Of a stretch of 64,000 nt of DNA, positions 24,525 through 33,724 are shown one piece after another. Positions within the stretch are counted from its first letter, which is position 1. Each line of letters opens with the position of its first letter. The stretch covers positions 93,694,641-93,758,640 of the forward strand of contig NC_081846.1 of the NCBI RefSeq assembly GCF_963259705.1, given 5' to 3'. Source of the DNA: Myotis daubentonii (Eukaryota; Chordata; Mammalia; Chiroptera; Vespertilionidae). The position numbers were made by a program, and so were the translations under genes. The notes beneath the pieces are model-generated. The model worked only from the letters and a program-made list of their open reading frames with translations. It was not told the origin of the DNA and did not search any database.

Positions 24525-26389
24525 ATGAGTGGACCAAAGAAAAGGAAAGTGGACAGTGAATGCCGAGTGTTTAAGAGGGAGTGGACAACAAAATATATTT
24601 TCACCGAAGTTCGATCAATGCCGGTATGTCTGATATGCCAGGAAACACTTGCAGTCTTCAAAGAGTACAATCTCAGCCGTCACTTTGCCACAAAGCACGG
24701 CAACTATGCTAGCAAGCAGTCACCTCAAGAACAGGAGGCTACTGCACAGAGGTTGATGGCTAAATTACAGGCTCAGCAAAATGTCTTTCACAGACAAACT
24801 GCAATTCAAGAGACAACTACCAAAGCAAGTTTTATGCTATCATTCAAATTAGCAAAAGCTAGCAAACCTCTCTCTGAAGGAGAGTTTTTGAAAGAATGTA
24901 TGATAGAGACAGCAGGTCTCTTGTGTCCAGAGAGCAAAGGCAAGTTTGAAAAACTCAGCTTATCGCGCAGGACAGTGACTCGTCGAGTGGAACTGATTGA
25001 TGAAGACTTGGCCAGCAAGTTAAATAGTAAGGCAGAGTTCTTTAAGTTTTATTCACTAGCATTGGATGAAAGTAATGACGTAAAGGACACTGCTCAGCTC
25101 TTAATTTTTATCCGAGGGATTAGTGACAATTTTGAAATTACGGAGGAGCTTTTAGCCATGGAGCCACTGAAAGGAAAAACACAGAGAGAGGACTTGTATG
25201 ACCGGGTGTCTACTGTGATCGAGAAAATGAAGCTACCATGGAGTAAACTTGCTAATGTCACGACAGATGGATCTCCAAATTTAACTGGAAAAAATGTTGG
25301 ACTGCTAAAAAGAATTCAGGATAAAGTGAAAGAGGAGAACCCTAGCCAAGATGTTATTTTTCTTCACTGTATTATTCACCAGGAATCATTCTGCAAGTCT
25401 ATATTACAACTTAATCATGTTGTTAATCCAGTCGTAAAGCTTGTTAATTTCATTCGAGCAAAGGGACTTCAGCACCGTCAGTTTATTAAGTTTCTAGAGG
25501 AAACTGATGCGGATCACCACAACTTACTTTATCACTCTCGTGTCCGCTGGTTGAGTTTGGGCAAAGTTTTCCAACGAGTGTGGGAGCTCAAAGAAGAGAT
25601 TGGTGCATTTTTGAAATTAAAGGGGAAGTCTGACAGGTGCCTCGTTAGCGCAGTAGGTAGCGCGTCAGTCTCATAAAGGGGAAGTCTGACGAATTTACTG
25701 AGCTGAGTGACAAGAATTGGCTGTGTGACTTTGCATTTGCTGTAGATATATTTTCACATTTGAATGAGCTAAATGTGAAGCTACCGGGAAAAGATCAGTA
25801 TGTACATGACATGTACACTAATGTGAAAGCCTTTAAATCGAAGCTGATTTTCTTTTCCAGACAAATTTCAGACAAAGTCTTCACGCATTTTGCCACACTA
25901 GCCACACAGAAGGAGACCATCCAAAACGTGAAGAAATACAGCAAATCACTGGATGACCTGCATGCAGAATTCTGTCGTCGGTTTTCTGATGTTGAAAAAA
26001 TTGACCAGTCACTTCAACTGGTGGCCTGTCCTTTGTCACAAAACCCTGAAACAGCACCAGAAGAGGTGCAACTGGAACTCATCGATCTTCAGTCTGACTT
26101 TGTCCTAAAGGAGAAATTCAGCTCTCTTGAACTAAGAGACTTTTATGCTTCACTTAATGAAGCCACTTTTCCAAACATCCGGAGGATGGCACAGAAGATA
26201 CTGGTGCTGTTTGGGTCAACCTATGTTTGTGAGCAGACATTTAGCATCATGAACATCAGCAAAGCCCCTCACAGATCCAGCTTCACTGACGAACACCTCA
26301 GGTCTATCCTGAGAATAGCCACAACAAAACTAACTCCAGACTTTGATGCATTAGCTAAAAAAGGAGACCAACAACACTGTTCCCACTGA
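24525..26389 (+). pseudogene. hAT transposase with BED zinc finger, broken by one insertion
   Basis: This is a hAT-superfamily transposase of the Charlie / GTF2IRD2-like type, which cuts and pastes DNA bearing the element's ends. ATG is at 24525. A BED-type finger is formed by C35, C38, H53 and H58. The RNase-H-like catalytic core shows D181 (LALDESND), D248 (TTDGSPNL), the CxxH pair at 282/285 (LHCIIHQ) and RW at 341-342. After the break, the C-terminal hAT dimerisation region has the conserved STYVCEQTFS and FTDEHLRSILR motifs, including the catalytic-type Glu. The only lesion is a 56-bp insertion after codon 370, which adds a TAA and shifts the frame by two. The segments 24525-25634 and 25691-26389 are both fully open and in register. 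The gene therefore measured 602 codons plus stop when it was hit. Confidence 0.9.
25639..25676 (+). pseudogene. 5' half of elongator tRNA-Met, retroposed without a tail
   Basis: From GCCTCGTTAGCGCAGTAGG to the anticodon CAT (25672-25674) the text matches, as I recall the gene, nucleotides 1-36 of mammalian elongator tRNA-Met. It then stops in the anticodon loop. Flanking copies of AAAGGGGAAGTCTGAC (25619-25634 and 25675-25690) form a 16-bp TSD, 17 bp if the shared T is counted. Four extra bases (AGGT) precede nucleotide 1. There is no poly-A tail. The TSD length fits L1-type target-primed insertion; tailless tRNA-derived retropseudogenes are a known mammalian class. It cannot function as a tRNA gene because the 3' half is missing. 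Confidence 0.9.
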
Positions 26390-26898
26390 AGTTGATGTTT
26401 TAAAGACCAAAAACCTTTCAACCCAGTCTACATTGCCATCTACATCTATGTCCCGGGCATAATTTGGAAGTTGCACTAAAGAAAATGTTTAATTTACTGT
26501 TTACACATTTTGTTCTTTTCTATTTGTTTTAGTTTTAAATTATTTTATTATATTTAAGTTTAATTTGAAAGGCTTTTGTACCTTTCCTTTGTTAGGCAAT
26601 TTTATTTTGCCTTTGCCATCTTCAATATAAGGTATGTTATTGTGCTATGATTCCTCCATTTTTTGAAGTTTCAAATTATAATAATTAGTGTTTACACTCT
26701 TTTTGTTAAAATGTTTGAAATGAATAAAACTATTGAAATAAAAAAAAAGACCGTACCCTTTTTTGTAATGATGTTTACTTTGAATTTATATTAGTTCACA
26801 CAAACACTCCACCCATGCTTTTGTTCCGGCCCTCCGGTCTAGTTTAAGAACCCATTGTGGCCCTCGAGTCAAAAAGTTTGCCCACCCCTGAGCTACGA

Positions 26899-27308
26899 GA
26901 ACGTCTGCCTTGCTCCCACGGGGCGCGCTCCCGCAGAGGCCTGGGCTGGTGGCTGGGGTTCTGTCCACGGCCTGGACCAGCGGGGCGTCTGAAAGCCCCT
27001 CTGAGCAGGACCGAGTCCACATCAGCGCCCTTCTCCTGCCCACTCCCTGCTCACCCCTGTAATCACTTCCCTCCGGAGCCTGCAGGTGCCTGCACTCGGG
27101 CCTGGTGCCTGCTGCTCTGAAAGTGTCACCCGAGATGGGTGCCTTCCCCTTCACAGAAGGCCTCCTGAGGCTGGGGCCTGTGGGCCCATGGGGTCACTGG
27201 CAGGAACGTCAGTCTGTTTGCAGAATGTGCTGTATTACTAGTTTGTGCTGCATACAGTGAACCTGACAAGTTAACAAACTTCATTAATTTATTTAAACTT
27301 CTGGTTTA
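26899..27308. other. No gene recognised, GC-rich flank of the hAT element
   Basis: About 400 bp of non-repetitive sequence with moderate GC content. Short open frames exist but nothing marks them as coding. Confidence 0.5.
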
Positions 27309-27550
27309 GCCCTGGCCGGTTTGTCTCATGGGTAGAGCATCGGCCCATGAACAGAAGGGCTCCCAGGTTCGATTCCTGTCAAGGGCACGTATCTTGTTTG
27401 AAGGCTCGATCCACAGGTGCGTGTGGGAGGCAACCAATATATGTGTCTCTCTCACATCCATGTTTCTCTTGCTCTGTCTTTCCCCCTCCTTTCCACTCTA
27501 AAATATCAATGGAAAAATCCCCTCGGGTGAGGATCAACAAAACAAACAAA
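27309..27550 (+). mobile_element. VES-type SINE
   Basis: It has a tRNA-like head with A box (GTCTCATGGGTAGAGCATCG) and B box (GGTTCGATTCC), a CT-rich body and an A-rich tail AACAAAACAAACAAA. The flanks TCTGGTTTAG and TCTGCTTTAG are a near-perfect TSD. These are SINEs, not tRNA genes. Confidence 0.88.
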
Positions 27551-27554
27551 TCTG

Positions 27555-27850
27555 CTTTAGAACTGCACTCTCCAATGGAAATAAAATTTCAGCCACATAT
27601 TTACTTTTCAATTTTCTAATAGCCACATAAACAGAGGAAAGAAACAGGTGAAATTAATCTCTAAAATATTTTTATTTAATCCAATATGTCCAAAATATTA
27701 TACCTCAACATGTAGTCAGTGCACCTCCAAATCTGGGGTATTTTATACTTCAGGTGTCTCAGCTGGGACAGCTGTTTGCCTCAGAAACATTTAACCTGTC
27801 TTTAACGTGTCACATGTACGGTTGAAAGAGCAGTTCACATGCCCAAGTTG
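27555..27850. repeat. Ancient interspersed repeat, family not assigned
   Basis: The text starting CTGCACTCTCCAATGGAAAT and containing TAGCCACATAAACAG resembles an old mammalian DNA-transposon fossil. I cannot name the family with confidence. 27850-28075 shows nothing recognisable. Confidence 0.4.
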
Positions 27851-28074
27851 TTCCAAACACACATGAAAGTCCTCTAATAACTGAATGGAGCCTCAGTTTC
27901 CATTTTTAAATTTATATTAATTACAATTCCAAAAAGGTGAAAGCGTGCTCAGTCATACCAGCCACACTCCGTACCCGAGCCCCACGGGCACGCAGCTGCC
28001 AGACAGGTAGGTGGGTGCCGAGCCACAGCCCGTGGGCGCATCTTGGGAGTGGGGCTTCCAGTCCGTCCAATCAA

Positions 28075-28255
28075 GACGGAAATGCTGGCTGGCACACACT
28101 CTCTGGGTGACCTGGGGCAAGTCACTTACCCTCTCCGAGGCTCCTGTTCTCCTCTAGAGATTGGAGCTAACAATCCCACCTCACAGAGTTGTGAGGTAAA
28201 GTCCTAGTTATAAGAGGGCCCCTGCTATAGGTACTTAATAAACGCTTCCTCCCAT
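28075..28255 (+). repeat. MIR SINE fossil
   Basis: The core GGGTGACCTGGGGCAAGTCA followed by CTTACCCTCTCCGAGGCTCC and a GTACTTAATAAACGC end matches the ancient MIR layout. Strongly diverged and 5'-truncated. Confidence 0.8.
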
Positions 28256-28480
28256 TCACCCACTGAAAACTCCTTCATCCAAAAACTGATTGTGTAGATA
28301 GGCAATTATCTTCTAAATTAAATGTGACCAAGCAGGAATACGTTTCCACCAAAGACTGTGGACCTTCTACTCAGCCTGTGAGCCCCAGGAGCCCAAGCAT
28401 GGCAGGCCTCACAGACCCCCTGAAGGAAGGCCACTGACACTCAGATTGCTGCTCACACATCCACTCTCTTCAGCTCCAAG

Positions 28481-28591
28481 AACCATCCCACCAAGGAACC
28501 ATCACCTCCAGGAACCATCACCTCCAGGAACCATCATCTCCACAAACCATCACACCCAGGAACCATCACCTCCAGGAACCATCACCTCCAG
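28481..28591. repeat. 16-bp minisatellite, left piece
   Basis: About seven units of the type GGAACCATCACCTCCA. The array is cut at 28591 by a provirus and resumes at 37355. The last six bases here (CTCCAG) are one copy of the proviral TSD. Confidence 0.95.
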
Positions 28592-29003
28592 TGTTGAGTG
28601 TTTCCTTCCCACGTCCTGCATGGATCAGGGTTCAGGAACTGGAAGCAGAGCCGCACACAAATGAAAATGAAAAGACAAGAGATAATTTGGGAATATTGGG
28701 GGACCAGGCGGGCAAGTCCAACTCAAGGGGAAGGACTTCCACCCGTGCTCAGGCCTCACCAAGCTTTTATTGATCTGGGATGCACCCATAGCATAGCCCT
28801 TAGGCAGGTGACCCCCTAGTAACAAGCAGACTAGCCCATCAGCAAGGATTTACATAATAATAAATGGGGGAGTAGTTTCAGCTACCACTGTCTGGACAAA
28901 CAGAGGTGGTGCCTAGCTCCGACCTTTGCTAGGGCTTCAAAGCCTTTGGGGGGTATTCTGTCTACGCTTATCAGATAGTGAAGGCAATAACCAGTTTCCC
29001 ACA
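28592..29003 (-). repeat. Proviral 3' LTR
   Basis: 412 bp. On the minus strand it contains AATAAAAGCTTGG near 28762-28774 as poly-A signal. By eye it differs from the other LTR at about 10 positions plus two or three indels, including a G-run of 6 against 17. Confidence 0.92.
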
Positions 29004-29022
29004 TCTCCCCCTTATTTTTTGC
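29004..29022 (-). promoter_or_regulatory. Polypurine tract of the provirus
   Basis: Read on the minus strand, AAAAAATAAGGGGGAGA lies directly before the TG of the 3' LTR. This is the primer for plus-strand DNA synthesis in retroviruses. 29023-30799, between it and the env remnant, is AT-rich and holds no recognised ORF. Confidence 0.8.
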
Positions 29023-30799
29023 TTAAGAATCTTGTATCTGCAGACCAGAAATAAACATGTAAGAACAAGTCCCGACAGTTCATGTATACATGCCAGCAAT
29101 GAAATGCTGGTTCTGGATGGTGGACAAATGCAGGTCTGGCCCTCTCTGGTTTGGTCCTGGGTACCCTGCAGCGCCGCACAGCTGCTGACTGCTAGCATAG
29201 CAAAGCGTCTTCACCATCTCTATCTCTGAACTGTCTCTCCTGTCTTTGTGGCTAGAGCAATCTGGTCAGTTTCTCTCCAGGATCCCTTGTTGCAGGAATC
29301 CACATGGTCTTGGAGTTGTTTTCTGAAAATATACAAACGTATTCTCGACCGAAGGTTAATAAAGGAAATATTACTTGGGGAGTCCTTTTTATATTTGCCC
29401 AAATGATTTTGCTTTGGCTTATTTTGACACCACATATGTTTTTCATGGGTGTCTTACTGTTAGCATTACAAATGAAAAAATTTTTCTAGATGTAATTTAG
29501 TTACAGGATCTATTTCCTTACATGGCATTTTTCCATTATATTTTTCCACTATCCCCCCTTTTTTGATTTAATTATTTGGAGACTTTTGGAAAATTTATAA
29601 TGCAGTCTAGGTTACTATAAATTTTAATTTTTTGCACAAAAATATGACTGCTTTAGATTCATAGCATGTTAAGCAATTTTACCATGAAATGAAAATTTTG
29701 GTTAATACTTTTTGAGTAATTCCTTATTTCAAATTAGCCAAATTTAATTAATTTGAAAACTTGACAACTATTTTACTGTTGAATTTAATACTTTAAAAAC
29801 AATCTTAGTTTACACTGTAAATGTTAATGGAAAGGATTATTTTGCATCTTTGAGAAGGCCCCTAACACTCCTGTTGCTAGGCCTGATTTAGATATAGGGT
29901 CTGTTAACTAAGCCTTTGTTTTTCCGGGTACCATTTTCAGCTGGACCAAGTCTCTTCTGTTATTTGGTTCCTGATCTGGGCTGGGCATGGCAAGCAAGAA
30001 GCAGCCATGGGGACAGGAGACCTTCCTCAGAAGGGGCGAGTGTTCAAGCCCCTGCACAATTGGGGGGGTGAGGATCTGTGCACCACCTCTGTTAAACCCC
30101 AAGTTCTCTCCTACTGGCCCCCCACTGTGCCTATCTTAGGTCGCCCCTCCCTGAGGGGGCGGTGTTACCCATCATTGACTACCAGCAATCCTCTGGGCAA
30201 AGTAGGGTGATGTGAGGTTCAGTTCTGTCTCCTTGGTAGCCTATGCCCCTGTGGCTTCCACGCCCAGCAACTGCCTTTGGATCCCCTCGCCTGCTGGCAG
30301 GGCCCCGGCATTGATCACATATCTTGGGGAACCCAGGTTTCTTCTCCAGAGAGGGCCCAGCTTATGCCATTGGGCAAGAGACAGATCTATTGTACCAGCC
30401 ACCATGATCTCAGCTTCAATGGAGAGCTCAGGTAACAGCTGTAGGCAATTGGATTGTGAGAAGAGGGACCCTCTTGGCAAAAAGGTCAAGAGAGGTCAAT
30501 ATAGAATGCTTAAGTGCCTTTCCAGGGGGCCTTCCACACAGTGGAAGGGAATAAATCCTTTCATGTCCTTAAAACATTCAAAAAATTAATTTGTAAGTAT
30601 GTTTGGGAAAAATGCACAATATACTGTTGTAAAGCATCAAAAATTATTAATGAAACTTATAGAATAATACCATGTAAGAATATTCTTTGCTCTAGGCTAT
30701 GGCAGTTCAATTTTAAACTGGCTGTCAATTTCTTTTTGTATAGACAAGCTCTTAGTTACATTTTCTGCACCTCTCCCAGGAGCAAGTAGTGATAGTCTC

Positions 30800-31070
30800 C
30801 TACTTCCTTGCCCCACCCATGTTCCTACTGGATATTACATTAGGCGGGGGATCAGCCCACTTAAGGGTTCTTACCCATGAAGGGTCAGGAGCATAAGTCT
30901 GAAATACTTCCACATTTGCCCTAGGTAATATTACCGTACAGATGATTACTGCTAGCATGACAAGAAAGACATTCTCAGGCATCAGGCGTCTGTATCATCT
31001 TCTTTACCGTGCTCCAGGTGGTCTCAGGCTGTTTGTTGTCTGGCTCATCCTCTTCCTGCTGGATTACACT
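30800..31070 (-). pseudogene. env remnant (signal peptide and start of SU), class II type
   Basis: A minus-strand frame starting near 30982 has a hydrophobic leader (VFLVMLAVIICTVILP). The motif VFQTYAPDPSWVRTLKW follows, closely resembling the mature SU N-terminus of betaretroviral envelopes. The text just upstream (31070-30985) has an acidic stretch and a TTWSTVKKM-like segment, as in the class II env leader. The frame stops after about 60 residues and the rest of env is not recognisable. Not functional. Confidence 0.6.
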
Positions 31071-31505
31071 TGGAGAACTTTAACTTAAAAAAGAAAAATC
31101 TTTCTTTTTTACACCAAGTAACCTACAGGGTTACTTCTTGGATGTTGACTGATAGTGCTGCAAGGCCATATATTTCAAGTCAAAGTCATTATGGTGACTG
31201 TATTTATTTTCAGATTTGGTATTTTAACAGCAAATCATTAGATTATCCTACAAATATTAGTGGAAGACATTTCAAAATATTAAAATTTCTCCTTTTTATT
31301 AAGTTTAAAATAATATTTTTAAACAGCATTCCCTTTTGGCTTATTTGCATATACAGAGGGATCATGGGAAGCCTTCAGTAACTTTTTAGAAGAATTTTAC
31401 TTTACTAGGATTCAATTGCTTACAAAGATTAGTAAATTTAGTAGGTTTATGTCTCATACACGAGGTGCAAACGCTGCCCCACCTCCAGCCTAATTTAAAA
31501 TGCAG

Positions 31506-33715
31506 GGAAAGAAACCAAGATGGCGGCATAGGTAAACACCAGAGTTTGCTGCCTCGAACAACCACTTCAAAAATACAACTAAAAGATGGAACGGACATCA
31601 TCCAGAACCACAGGAAGGCTGGCTGAGTGGAAGTTCTACAACTAGGAGGAAAGAGAAAAGCATACCGGGACTCAGAGGAGGCGCAGTGTTGAAGTAAAAT
31701 ACTAAGGTGTGGAGGTGCATGCACAGCGGGCTGGCAGCTGAGGGCGTGGTTGTTGTTTTCAATCGGAGGGAGTCTCAGGCTCTGAGCTCCAGTTCCGGGT
31801 GAGTCTCTAGGGACCCAGACTCATACGGGAGAAGTGGGACTGTCTGGCTTCGCTCAGAACCCTAGGGCAGCTTTCTCTCCCTGGGGCTTGCAGCGATTAC
31901 TGGGAAACTGAGAAGCAGAGCCTCTGAGGGCAAGACTGAGAGCAGCCATAATTGCTAACCCCGCCCTGTTGATCCCGTGGGACCCACCCCACCCAAACCC
32001 TGCAGGGAGACTTTTGCTGGATAGCCTCAGGCAAAGGCTAGATTAGTACCTCCCTAGAGATCCAGGAGCCAGGAAGTCCAGATGTCAGAGTGGGACCATC
32101 CAGTTTGCAGCTCCGTGGAACCATAAAAGACACACTCAGGGGGCAGACTCAGTGAGCACCAAAGCCCCATTGAAGCAAGTCTAGCCCCAGAGGGTGTCTC
32201 CAGCACAGAAGTTCTCCCACTGCAGACACAGCTGATTCTCACAGCCAATTGGCCTGGAGGTTAATTCCTTCCAGTGATAACTACAACAATCAAGGCTTAA
32301 CTACAACAAGACTGTGCACAAAGACCACAAGGGGGTGCACCAAGAGTGTCTACCTCAGGTAATTGGGAAACTTAACACAGAAAGGCACTCTATCGACACA
32401 GCGAAGCATAAAAAATGCCGAGACAAAGAAACAGGACACAAATGACAGAATTGGAGGAAAGCAAACTGCTGGATATCGAGTTCAAAACCACACTTTTAAG
32501 GTCTTTAAAAAACTGTCTAGAAGTCACCGATAAATTTAATAAGGCCCTCAAAAAGACTGGTGAGACCGCCAATAAATGTAGTGAGATCTTCAAGAAGACT
32601 GGTGAGACCGCCGATAAATGTAATGAGATCCTCAAAAAATCTAATGAGACCCTCGATGTTGTGATAAAAGACCAGCTAGAAATTAAGCATACACTGACTG
32701 AAATAAAGAACATTATACAGACTCCCAACAGCAGACCAGAGGATCACAATTATCAATTCAAAGATTTGAAATACGAAGAAGCAAAAAACACCCAACTGGA
32801 AAAGCAAAATGAAAAAACAATCCAAAAATATGAAGATAGTGTAAGGAGCCTCTGGGACAGCTTCAAGCATACCAACATCAGAATTATAGGGGTGCCAGAA
32901 GAAGAGAGAGAGCAAGATATTGAAAACCTATTTGAAGAAATAATGACAGAAAACTTCCCCTATCTGGTGAAAGAAATAGACTTACAAGTCCAGGAAGTGC
33001 AGAGAACCCCAAACAAAAGGAATACAAAGAGGACCACACCAAAACACATCAGAATTAAAATGACAAGAGCAAAAGACAAAGAGAGAATCCTAAAAGCAGC
33101 AAGAGAAAGAAAATCAGTTACCTACAAGGGAGTACCCATACGACTGTCAGCTGATTTCTCAACAGAAACTTTGCAGGCCAGAAGGGAGTGGCAAGAAATA
33201 TTCAAAGTGATGAATACCAAGAACCTACAACCAAGACTACTTTATCCAACAAAGCTATCATTCAGGAGTGAAGGCCAGATAAAGAGTTTCACAGATAAGA
33301 AAAAGCTAAAGGAGTTCATCACCACCAAACCAGTATTATATGAAATGCTGAAAGGTATCCTTTAAGAAGAGGAAGAAGAAGAAAAAGGTAAAGATACAAA
33401 TTATGAACAACAAATACACATCTATCAACAAGTGAATCTAAAAATCAAGTGAATAAATAATCTGATGAACAGTATGAACTGGTGATTGTAATAGAATCAG
33501 GGACATAGAAAGGGAATGGACTGACTATTCTTGGGGGGGGCAGAGGAAGGGGTGTGGGGTGAGGAAAGAGATTGGACAATAATCGTGCACCTATGGATGA
33601 GGACAGTGGGTGGGGAGTGAGGGCAGAGGGTGGGGTGGGACCTGGGTGGAGGGGAGTTATGGTGGGAAAAAAGAGTAACTAATGTAATAATCTGAACAAT
33701 AAAGATTTAATTTAA
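31506..33715 (+). mobile_element. HAL1 (half-L1) retrotransposon
   Basis: A 2.2-kb L1-derived element with an L1-like 5' UTR (CCAAGATGGCGGC at 31515-31527, YY1-like), one complete ORF1, about 350 bp of G-rich 3' UTR and an AATAAAGATTTAA end. There is no ORF2 at all. The TSD is AAAATGCAG (31497-31505 and 33716-33724), perhaps longer if the A-tail is aligned. HAL1 elements are known in several mammals and depend on L1 ORF2 supplied in trans. It lies in plus orientation inside the minus-strand provirus. Confidence 0.85.
32415..33365 (+). CDS. HAL1 ORF1 protein, intact
   Basis: An uninterrupted 316-residue L1 ORF1-type protein, expected to bind RNA as a coiled-coil trimer. After a basic N-terminus, the coiled coil (about 20-150) contains two adjacent 14-residue units, KKTGETANKCSEIF (46-59) and KKTGETADKCNEIL (60-73). 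The RRM-like domain (about 153-235) has NIRIIGVPEEE and the DKERILKAARE segment. The C-terminal domain (about 236-316) has YKGVPIRLSADFST and LQPRLLYPTKLSF. The start is a true ATG in AAAAATGCCG, and the stop TAA follows KGIL. Compared with the broken ORF1s at 4006 and 13338, the intact frame suggests recent insertion. Whether it is expressed is unknown; the element is a repeat, not a host gene. Confidence 0.85.
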   Translation: MPRQRNRTQMTELEESKLLDIEFKTTLLRSLKNCLEVTDKFNKALKKTGETANKCSEIFKKTGETADKCNEILKKSNETLDVVIKDQLEIKHTLTEIKNIIQTPNSRPEDHNYQFKDLKYEEAKNTQLEKQNEKTIQKYEDSVRSLWDSFKHTNIRIIGVPEEEREQDIENLFEEIMTENFPYLVKEIDLQVQEVQRTPNKRNTKRTTPKHIRIKMTRAKDKERILKAARERKSVTYKGVPIRLSADFSTETLQARREWQEIFKVMNTKNLQPRLLYPTKLSFRSEGQIKSFTDKKKLKEFITTKPVLYEMLKGIL

Positions 33716-33724
33716 AAAATGCAG

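Larger units (their letters stand above)
23067..26890 (+). mobile_element. Autonomous-type hAT (Charlie-like) DNA transposon
   Basis: The 3,824-bp element starts CAGCCATGGGCAAACTACGG. It ends AAGTTTGCCCACCCCTG, whose complement is CAGGGGTGGGCAAACTT, giving an imperfect inverted repeat. The flanks are GGCTACGA (23059-23066) and AGCTACGA (26891-26898), a 7/8 match for an 8-bp TSD. It carries one transposase gene (24525-26389) and a poly-A signal AATAAA near 26723. The 1.46-kb 5' leader holds an inverted-repeat structure (23563-24222) and an 89-bp tandem duplication. A splice-donor-like GAGGTAAGA at 23393-23401 suggests a leader intron. Confidence 0.9.

Noticed and set aside
27309..27375. tRNA gene candidates at A/B-box motifs in many places
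   Set aside because: They are the tRNA-derived heads of VES SINEs, with CT-rich bodies and A-tails; acceptor stems do not close.
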